Shown here: positions 16,317 through 21,507 of the stretch, in pieces | How the letters are laid out: every line of letters starts with the position of its first letter | Numbering within the stretch: position 1 is the stretch's first letter | Source of the DNA: Bacteroidota bacterium | GTDB taxonomy: Bacteria > Bacteroidota > Bacteroidia > Chitinophagales > LD1 | DNA length: 21,507 nucleotides | Direction of reading: 5' to 3' | Assembly (NCBI GenBank): GCA_016715625.1 | Contig: JADJZU010000041.1 | Span: 1 to 21,507, forward strand | Notes under the pieces: model-generated | Seen by the model: only the letters and a program-made list of their open reading frames with translations | What the model was told of the DNA's origin: nothing | The model's database searches: none | Translations under genes and position numbers: made by a program

Positions 16317-17178
16317 GCAGTTGCTTGTTTAGCTTGGTGTACGGATCGCGCAGCTGATCGCGTTCCAGATTTTCTTTCGGGCGATACCATTCCTTTCGCA
16401 CTCCGGAGGTGTGGTGATTGAGCAGCGGCACTTTGGCATGCACCAGATAAGGAGAGCGGTGGGTGCGCACATAGTTGACGACCCGGCTCATGGTTTCGTA
16501 GCATTCGGCAAAATCGGTTCCATCAATGCTTTCCACCTTCAGGCCTTTAAAGCCTTTGGCATAATCGGGGGCATCCTGATTGCGCACCTCGCTGGCATGG
16601 GCACTGATGTCCCATTCATTATCCTGCACCAGATAAATGATGGGATAATTGTGCAATGCAGCCATTTGCAATGCCTCGCTTATTTCGCCTTCGGTGAGTG
16701 CGCCATCGCCCAGCGAGCAAAGGACCACCGGTTCTTCGCCCCGCTTATATTGAACCAGCTTCTGCTGCTCTTTGTATTGCAGCCCCTGCGCGGTGCCGGT
16801 GGCCGGAATGGTCTGCATGCCGGTGGCGGAACTCTGATGGGGGATTTTGGGCAAATCGGGCCGGTTGGAAGAAGGGTGCGAGTAATAGGTTCTTCCGCCC
16901 GAAAAATAATCGGTTCCCTTGGCCATTAACTGCAGCATTAAATCGTAAGGGCTGAATCCCATGCCCAGCAGCATGGCATCATCGCGATAGTAAGGGAATG
17001 CAAAATCCTGCGGCTTTAATTGCAAAGCGGTGGCCAGCTGAATGGCCTCGTGCCCGCGCGAGGTGGCATGCACATATTTGGCACAGATGTCTTTCCGCGC
17101 TTCATACAATTCCGACAGGGTTTTTGCCGTGCACATCAGCCGATAGGCTTGCAGCAGTGTTTCTTTAGAGGCTTTCAT
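16309..17178 (-). CDS. 2-oxoacid (branched-chain) dehydrogenase E1, alpha part, truncated by frameshift
   Basis: This is the alpha half of the same E1. In 289 aa it shows AYRLMCTAKTLSELYEAR, HATSRGHEAIQLATALQL, PYYRDDAMLLGMGFSPYDL, GGRTYYSHPSS, HQSSATGMQTIPATGTAQG, the thiamine-diphosphate motif starting GDGALTEGE at residue 157 and ending QDNEW at 185-189, and the phosphorylation-loop-like HAKVPLLNHHTSGVR. It stops at TGA (16311-16309) right after DPYTKLNKQLLV, about 50 residues short of where alpha subunits end; the missing tail is in the next frame. Adding TA at the TATGA junction, or removing one base, restores one ORF. Start ATG at 17178 fits family N termini. Use of GCC, GGC and CTG codons is heavier than in the left half of the window. 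Natural two-gene overlap is possible but would leave alpha without its tail. Confidence 0.85.
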   Translation of the reverse strand: MKASKETLLQAYRLMCTAKTLSELYEARKDICAKYVHATSRGHEAIQLATALQLKPQDFAFPYYRDDAMLLGMGFSPYDLMLQLMAKGTDYFSGGRTYYSHPSSNRPDLPKIPHQSSATGMQTIPATGTAQGLQYKEQQKLVQYKRGEEPVVLCSLGDGALTEGEISEALQMAALHNYPIIYLVQDNEWDISAHASEVRNQDAPDYAKGFKGLKVESIDGTDFAECYETMSRVVNYVRTHRSPYLVHAKVPLLNHHTSGVRKEWYRPKENLERDQLRDPYTKLNKQLLV

Positions 17179-17261
17179 GGAGGGGTGAAAATAGAATTGC
17201 CCTACAATTTTTACTACACGGATTTTAATGAAAGCATGGCCGTTTACTATTCAGCGGGCGG

Positions 17262-17283
17262 CCTTAGGGCAATTGCCTTAAGG
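17262..17283. repeat. Near-perfect 22-nt palindrome over the stop codon of the P460-like gene
   Basis: The centre is the perfect palindrome GGCAATTGCC; outward, CCTTA pairs with TAAGG with one mismatched position (C-A in minus-strand RNA). It lies at the end of the P460-like gene and has no clear U tract downstream on the minus strand, so it is more likely an mRNA 3' stem or a weak transcript end than a standard terminator. Confidence 0.4.
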
Positions 17284-17790
17284 GAAGTATTTATTCATAA
17301 GCATGTAGTCGATATTATCCGCCTGCAGGTGGCAGTTGCGGCAGGCGCTGCCTTTGTTGGCAGCCGGCTCGGCCACTTTGCCATCGGCATCTATATAGCC
17401 CCATACCCAGCCATTGGCATCGGCATCGGGGTGGGTGCTTTGCTTATAGAGCACTGCATAGCGGCTGAGGGTGCTGGCATTGGTGTGCAGTTCTTTTACA
17501 ATCAGCGAACCTTCGGCAAAGGAAGCGGCATTGCTTACTTTAAAAGCCGTATCGAGCGATGCGGCTGCGGTGGCATTGTAGCGGGTGCGCAGCAACGCTT
17601 CGCTGTGGCCGCTGCCGCTGCTGCGGGGCAGCAGGGCATCGGTATTTTTATACCACACAAAGCCTGCGGTGGCTTTGGCTTTATTGAGCAGGTCGAGGTC
17701 GGTGCCGGTGGCTTCTTTTTTGCAGGCGGCTATGCCAAAAAGGAGCAGCGTAGCTGCAAAGGCGCTCAGGAGGATGCTTGTTTTTTTCAT
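17278..17790 (-). CDS. Cytochrome P460-like lipoprotein with one c-type haem motif
   Basis: The 170-aa protein has a lipoprotein signal peptide: KK at the N terminus, a hydrophobic stretch, and the lipobox IAAC with Cys23 followed by KKE. The C-terminal part carries CRNCH (Cys150, Cys153, His154), a covalent c-type haem site. Between them, FAEGSLIVKELH, YAVLYKQS and GWVWGYIDADGKV match the pattern of the cytochrome P460 family, small periplasmic haem proteins some of which oxidise hydroxylamine or detoxify reactive nitrogen. The special crosslinked Lys of true P460 cannot be verified by eye, so only a redox role is proposed. The gene lies 21 nt after the T9SS-sorted protein gene on the same strand, suggesting one transcript. 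A 22-nt near-palindrome overlaps its stop codon. It could instead be another monohaem family. Confidence 0.75.
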   Translation of the reverse strand: MKKTSILLSAFAATLLLFGIAACKKEATGTDLDLLNKAKATAGFVWYKNTDALLPRSSGSGHSEALLRTRYNATAAASLDTAFKVSNAASFAEGSLIVKELHTNASTLSRYAVLYKQSTHPDADANGWVWGYIDADGKVAEPAANKGSACRNCHLQADNIDYMLMNKYFP

Positions 17791-17811
17791 GTTGTTGGAT
17801 GTTTATTGTAT

Positions 17812-18420
17812 TTAATGAAGGATGTAAAATTTGCCGCTTAGGTTGAGGGGTAACAGGCGAAAGGTATAAAGCCCCGCGGGATATTGGCTTACGTGGAGAT
17901 TAATCTGTTCTGCACTGGTGGTGGTGGTGGCTACCGGCTGGCCCTGCACATTATAAATAGAGAGGGTTTGCTCGCGCAGGGTGGCATTGCTGAAGTAGAG
18001 ATTCATAAAGTTGGATGCCGGATGAGGAAACAACAGATAGCCATTGGCCTGCACGGCAATTACCGGCAGCGAAACCGTGTGCGAGTAGCCCAGGTCGTTG
18101 AGCAGAATGCGGTAGTAGTTGATGCGGTTGGGAACGGGCTGCAGGTCGGTGAAGGTGTATACCTGCGCCTCCTCCAGGCTGCCGCACACGCCTTCGATGG
18201 TGCCTATGGTGCTGAAGCTGATACTATCCAGCGAGCGTAAAATCTGTATGCCGTTGCAGGTGTTGCCCGCTTTTATTTTCCAGATCATTTCCACGCCACC
18301 GGCATCGCCCTTTACGTTAATGGCGTCTATGGCAGTGGTAAACTGCGCATGGGCCCGCTGCCCTGCTATCAGCAGCAGCAGGACCAGCGGCAGGCAGGTG
18401 CGTTTTCGTAGCCTAATCAT
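17812..18420 (-). CDS. Secreted protein with T9SS type A C-terminal sorting domain
   Basis: The frame is open to 18465, but the ATG at 18420 places a signal peptide at the N terminus (MIRLRKRTCLPLVLLLLIAG, with AHAQ as cleavage site), giving 202 aa. The mature part first has a fibronectin-III-like beta domain (GGVEMIWKIKAGNTCNGIQI, YTFTDLQPVPNRINYYRIL) as is common before T9SS tails. It ends with a type A sorting domain at ~130-202: FPHPASNFMNLYF, LSIYNVQGQPV, LHVSQYPAGLYTFRL and the terminal GKFYILH. Such proteins cross the outer membrane by T9SS and are released or attached to the surface. No enzymatic motif is visible, so it may be a small adhesin or a binding protein. The P460-like gene follows 21 nt downstream. 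Confidence 0.85.
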   Translation of the reverse strand: MIRLRKRTCLPLVLLLLIAGQRAHAQFTTAIDAINVKGDAGGVEMIWKIKAGNTCNGIQILRSLDSISFSTIGTIEGVCGSLEEAQVYTFTDLQPVPNRINYYRILLNDLGYSHTVSLPVIAVQANGYLLFPHPASNFMNLYFSNATLREQTLSIYNVQGQPVATTTTSAEQINLHVSQYPAGLYTFRLLPLNLSGKFYILH

Positions 18421-18499
18421 GTAGCTAATATAAGAACCGGTGTGGGATGTGTATGATGTAAACAAGGAACTGCTTTGGCAGCACTTTTTTTTGCATGGG

Positions 18500-20028
18500 T
18501 TACACTAATCCTTCCTTTACAGCCTTGGCCACGGCCTCGGTGTTGTTGCTTACGCTCAGTTTGGCATACAGGCGCTTGAGGTGAGTGCGCACGGTTTCGT
18601 ATTCTATGCGGAGGGCTTGTGCCATGGCTTTGTAACTGTTGCCGGCCACCAGCAGTTGCAGTATTTCGCGCTCGCGGGGCGACAGACCGTATTGCGCAGC
18701 CACAGCCGGAGTGTGCCCGGCCTGCAGTTGCTGCCGGAGTGCGGCTATTTCTTCATCTTTCTTTTGCGTTTCATATTGCATTTGCATCAGCACGATGCGA
18801 TGCTCGGTGGTTTGGTTAATGCGCTGCTCGCGGTAGTGGTTGTATAGCTGCAGATACTCCAATGCTTCTTTGTGTTGCTGCTGCTCCCGGGCCAGAGCCG
18901 ACAGGGCTTCGTATATTTTTTCGAGCTGCTTCAGCGATTTTTGCCGGTGGGCTGTTGCCAGGGCAGTCTGCAAATGTTTATCTGCCTCTTTATACTGCTG
19001 CGTGGCGGTGTAGCACAATCCAAGCTGCAGGTGTGCATGGGTAAGGTCGGTTTTGTCGCCTGCCTGCTTTCTGTTTTGCCAAAAAAGCTGCAGGGCCGCT
19101 ATCGCCTGCGGCCATGCCTGTGTGTGCATGTGCAGCAGGGCCTGGTCGCGGTGCACTTCATAGAGCAGGGCCGGGTAATGCTGCCCGGCCATTTGTGTGG
19201 CTTGTGCCAGGTGTAGCTCGGCCACCGGATAGCGGTGGGTGTGGATATACAGGCGCGCCATGCTCAGCTGCGTAAGCAGTTTAATGTAGGGGTTGGTGCC
19301 CTTTTCGCGAATGGCATAGGAGCGCAGTTTGTAAGCCTCGGCCTTTTCCCACTGCTGCCGCTCGCCATAGGTTTCGGCCAGGTTATCGAGGGCATTGGCT
19401 ACCTGAAAAGGCAGGTTGGCCTGCTCCAGGGCAGCCAGGCTGCGGAGGTGATAATCGATGGCCAGGTCATCGTTGCCGGTTTCGCTGCAGCACCACCCCA
19501 TGCCCATGCAGGCTATGCCGGTAAGGTAAGGTCTTTAACTTCCGCCACCAGCAACACCGCCTGGTGGGCATGCTGCAGCGCGGTGGTCAGGCTGCCGGTG
19601 GTGCGGTGCAGCCAGGCCAGGCAGCTGTGCAGGTGCACCAATTGGGGCAGGTCGTTTAGTTTTTGGGCCAGCAGTAATGCACTGCGATAGTGGCGCCTGG
19701 TGGCGGCATATTGGCGCAGCAATTGGCAGTTGGCGGCCAGTTCGCTGAGGCACTGCAGCAACAGGGGCTGCTGCCGGCTGGCGCGCGCGTGCTTTACGGC
19801 CAGCTTGCCATGGGCTATGCCCCCGGCAAAGGCACCTTGCAGGCGGCTTGCGTGGCATAAACCCCAGTGCGCCCGGGCCAGTGCCGGATGGTAGCCGATA
19901 TGGCCCGCCTGCTGCTGCACCTGCTCAAATAGTGCGCGGGCTTCGGCTGTTTTCTTTTGCCTCAGCAGCGCTTCTGCTTCTTGCTGCAAAGCATCTATCT
20001 GTAACAGGGCCGGGGTAGGGGTGCTCAT
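18500..20028 (-). pseudogene. TPR-LuxR transcriptional regulator, frameshifted by a 5-bp tandem duplication
   Basis: Start at ATG 20028. The 5' frame encodes TPR helices (LQQEAEALLRQKKTAEARALFEQV, ALQHAHQAVLLVAEVKDLT) and stops at 19513. The 3' frame goes on with more TPRs (GIACMGMGWCCSETGNDDLAIDYH, AQATQMAGQHY), a coiled coil (MQYETQKKDEEIAALRQQL) and a C-terminal LuxR/GerE helix-turn-helix (GLSPREREILQLLVAGNSY, ETVRTHLKRLYAKLSVSNN). At the junction (19520-19532) the plus strand reads GGTAAGGTAAGGT; deleting one pentamer joins the halves as EVKDLT-GIACMGMGWC, exactly the TPR spacing, and makes 507 aa. Proteins of this type bind DNA at promoters and use the TPR part for protein or peptide signals. 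There is no membrane segment or receiver domain. Either a fixed mutation, an assembly error or a slippage switch explains the break. Confidence 0.82.
19520..19532. repeat. Pentanucleotide tandem repeat at the frameshift in the TPR-LuxR gene
   Basis: GGTAAGGTAAGGT is 2.6 copies of GGTAA. With one copy fewer the regulator is a single open frame of 507 codons; with the present number the protein stops after 171 residues. The array is short for a classical contingency locus. Confidence 0.6.
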
Positions 20029-20059
20029 GAGTGGGGCAGTGCGGGTTGGTTTGCGATAA

Positions 20060-20067
20060 CAAATATA
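20060..20067 (-). promoter_or_regulatory. Putative -7 box of the TPR-LuxR gene
   Basis: The minus strand reads TATATTTG, a full match to the TAnnTTTG -7 element of Bacteroidota promoters, 31 nt before the ATG at 20028. No TTG is seen at the expected -33 position; that place is approached instead by the palindrome at 20090-20105, which suggests a promoter that depends on a bound regulator. Confidence 0.5.
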
Positions 20068-20089
20068 ACCGTAGGAAAACAGTTTTGTG

Positions 20090-20105
20090 TCCCCATATAT
20101 GGGGA
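20090..20105. promoter_or_regulatory. 16-bp perfect palindrome upstream of the TPR-LuxR gene, candidate operator
   Basis: TCCCCATATATGGGGA is its own reverse complement. Its centre lies about 30 bp upstream of the centre of the -7 box, i.e. near -40, where LuxR-type activators commonly bind. Autoregulation by the HTH of the adjacent gene is an inference. Confidence 0.55.
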
Positions 20106-20147
20106 TACTGCAAACGCCTCACCTTGTGCTCATTTGTGTAGTTCAAA

Positions 20148-20427
20148 AATGCTAAACGCTGTGGAGCTTCCTTTTACACCAGGTTATTTATCTGCCGGGA
20201 TAGTTGCCGGCCCATTAGCAAGGCCGGTGGCTGGCGCCAATCCGGTTCTTAATGGTCGCAATATTGCGACACTTTCAAATATACTTTTTCGGGGCAGCGG
20301 GGCATCTGCTTTAAAACTCCTCACGGCATTGGATATGGCTTGCGGGCTTTTGGGCACAGTTACTATCCCCAAACGGTGTGTAGCCATAGCTAATGCAGAA
20401 AAATGCAATGGGCCAGTGAATGATGCC
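20148..20427. other. Palindrome-rich region without a supported gene, leading into the repeat array
   Basis: The plus strand is open here (ATG at 20149, encoding MLNAVELPFTPGYLSAG and onward into the repeats), and two minus-strand frames are open through the repeat array, one of them to 20184. No frame shows a signal peptide, membrane segment or known motif, and the indels in the repeats break the frames, so coding is not supported. Structural marks: the inverted repeat CCGGCC/GGCCGG (20207-20212 and 20222-20227), TGGCGCCA, and the 16-bp perfect palindrome GTCGCAATATTGCGAC (20255-20270). Confidence 0.4.
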
Positions 20428-20741
20428 AAAGGCATTATAGAAAACAATAACGGGCGTGGGAACCTTCCCAAAGGCATTATAGAAAACAATAACGGGCGTG
20501 GGAACCTTCCCAAAGGCATTATAGAAAACAATAACGGGCGTGGGAACCTTCCCAAAGGCATTATAGAAAACAATAACGGGTGTGGGAACCTTCCCAAAGG
20601 CATTATAGAAAACAATGACGGGTGTGGAAACCTTCCCAAAGGCATTATAGAAAACAATAACGGGTGTGGAACCTTCCCAAGGCATTATAGAAAACAATAA
20701 CGGGGCAGTAATCTTTCAGGAGGGATTATAGAAAACAATAA
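20428..20741. repeat. Tandem array of a 42-bp repeat, six good copies plus two decayed ones
   Basis: Units start at 20428, 20470, 20512, 20554, 20596, 20638, 20679 and 20721. Units 1-3 are identical; units 4-6 share C to T in GGGCGTGGG; unit 5 has two further changes; unit 6 lacks one G and unit 7 one A; units 7 and 8 keep only the AT-rich half. Each full unit consists of an AT-rich core ATTATAGAAAACAATAA and a GC-rich part with the inverted repeat GGGAA/TTCCC. There are no unique spacers, so it is not a CRISPR array. Three frames (one plus, two minus) stay open through most of it because 42 is divisible by three, but the substitutions change amino acids and the indels break the frame, so a protein is unlikely. 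Confidence 0.9.
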
Positions 20742-20826
20742 AATTCATGCGCCACCGGCTGAGGCTCATGTATAGCTATAGAAATGCTCAGTCTCCCAGT
20801 TTTCAGTAAAAATAAAACCCAAAAGT

Positions 20827-21507
20827 ATGATAGACCTTATCAAGTATTTCAGAATCCTTTTCATGAGTCCGCAAATCAGCCGCGAGCGGCTGCGCCAATT
20901 TGCCGAAAGCCATATTCAGCGCCTTACGGTCAATAATCCCGGAGGTATTTACGGGGCCATATTGGCTGCCATCACCACCGCCTACAGTAATTTTGCGGGC
21001 AACCTGGTAGATGCCTCCACCCTGGAGGCCTCTTCCAAAGCCCTTACCCTGGCCAAAACCAATGCTCAAAAAGCCGTGCACGACAAGATTCGCGAGTTTG
21101 AACCGCTCCTGGACTACACCTACCGCGCCAACCGCCCGGTGTATCTGGAGTTTTATCCGCAGGGCCTCACCGAGTATGATGCGGCCACCAACGCTGTTTT
21201 TCAAACCATCGCCCAGCGTTTTCAGGCGGCTATGAATGCCCACCTGGCCGATTTTCCGCCAGCCGAAGCCGCTGCCTTTAACACCCTGATGACCACCTAC
21301 CTCAGCTCCATCAATAACGAACTGGCCGGAGAAGGAAACGTGGCAGGCGAGCGCACCGAAATTGCCGACACCCGCCTGGCCCTGTGCACCCAGCTCACCA
21401 CCAATCTGCTCACCATCGCCCTCAATAATGTGGGCAACGAGGCGCAGGCCGCAGTGTATTTTGACCAAAGCATTTTAGACGCTGCCTTTGCCACCAACAC
21501 CGCTGCC
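20827..21507 (+). CDS. Unrecognised protein, 3' partial
   Basis: From the ATG at 20827 the frame is open for 227 codons to the end of the window without a stop. The protein starts MIDLIKYFRILFMSPQISRE and contains NNPGGIYGAILAAITTAYSNF, FEPLLDYTYRANRPVYLEFY and PQGLTEYDAATNAVFQTIAQ. It looks like a mainly alpha-helical, Ala/Thr/Leu-rich soluble protein; there is no signal peptide or membrane segment. Codon use is GC-rich, with many GCC, ACC and CTG codons, and there are few indels or oddities, so it looks like a real gene under selection. A second ATG at 20863 is an alternative start. I do not recognise the family and assign no function. Confidence 0.8.
   Translation, partial: MIDLIKYFRILFMSPQISRERLRQFAESHIQRLTVNNPGGIYGAILAAITTAYSNFAGNLVDASTLEASSKALTLAKTNAQKAVHDKIREFEPLLDYTYRANRPVYLEFYPQGLTEYDAATNAVFQTIAQRFQAAMNAHLADFPPAEAAAFNTLMTTYLSSINNELAGEGNVAGERTEIADTRLALCTQLTTNLLTIALNNVGNEAQAAVYFDQSILDAAFATNTAA

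Noticed and set aside
17020..17841. 273-codon plus-strand ORF over the E1 and P460-like genes
   Set aside because: It crosses two clearly coding minus-strand genes and is Gly/Ala-rich low-complexity sequence produced by their GC-rich codons.
18466..18499. Hairpin terminator after the TPR-LuxR gene
   Set aside because: Only a very short stem (TGCT/AGCA) is visible, with the A tract on the wrong side for minus-strand termination.
20184..20697. Minus-strand repeat proteins (MFSIMPLGRF- and VIVFYNAFGK-type repeats)
   Set aside because: They are translations of the 42-bp repeat in two frames, with no independent coding evidence and with indels that shift the frame between units.
20428..20741. 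CRISPR array
   Set aside because: The whole 42-bp unit repeats without unique spacers, the copies decay in one direction, and no cas gene is in view.

Overview
The window comes from a member of the Bacteroidota, probably near the Chitinophaga/Sphingobacterium-type lineages; the genus cannot be fixed from sequence alone. The reasons are a PorP/SprF-family protein and a PorE-like OmpA protein of the type IX secretion system (T9SS), a secreted protein with a T9SS C-terminal sorting domain, promoters of the -33 TTG / -7 TAnnTTTG type, no clear Shine-Dalgarno sequences, and an E1 alpha/beta 2-oxoacid dehydrogenase of the fused kind found in this phylum.

Layout. (1) 1-5318, plus strand: a complete 2-oxoglutarate dehydrogenase operon, sucA (5' end outside the window), sucB and lpdA, closed by a perfect 42-nt palindromic terminator. 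(2) 5385-7420, minus strand: a small secreted protein of unknown function, a tRNA-Ser(GCT)/tRNA-Pro(TGG) transcription unit with a visible promoter and terminator, and an SDR-type L-threonine 3-dehydrogenase gene broken by a one-base frameshift. (3) 7567-11331, plus strand: a YfhO-family membrane protein and a glycosyltransferase family 4 protein, 6 nt apart. (4) 11417-15096, plus strand: promoter, frameshifted porP/sprF-like gene, a hairpin, a TPR/beta-propeller/CRD/OmpA protein resembling PorE, and a bidirectional terminator. (5) 15111-20028, minus strand and clearly richer in GC: a branched-chain 2-oxoacid dehydrogenase E1 alpha/beta gene split by a frameshift, a cytochrome P460-like lipoprotein, a T9SS-sorted secreted protein, and a TPR-LuxR regulator broken by a 5-bp tandem duplication, with a 16-bp perfect palindrome in its upstream region. 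(6) 20148-20741: a probably non-coding, palindrome-rich region ending in a 42-bp tandem repeat array. (7) 20827 to the window end, plus strand: an unrecognised gene that runs off the window.

The suc operon supplies a TCA-cycle complex. The second E1 has no E2 or E3 beside it here and would have to borrow them. porP and the PorE-like gene form a T9SS-associated pair, and the secreted T9SS client at 17812-18420 depends on that secretion route.

The most notable pattern is four genes each interrupted by a single small indel at a short repeat (A6, T5, probably TA, and a pentanucleotide). Each is restored to a full-length family member by one small correction. This may be sequencing error in a draft assembly or real slippage; the pentanucleotide in the LuxR regulator is the best candidate for a biological switch. 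The other striking element is the tandem repeat array, which is homogeneous at one end, decays toward the other, and keeps an AT-rich core in every copy.
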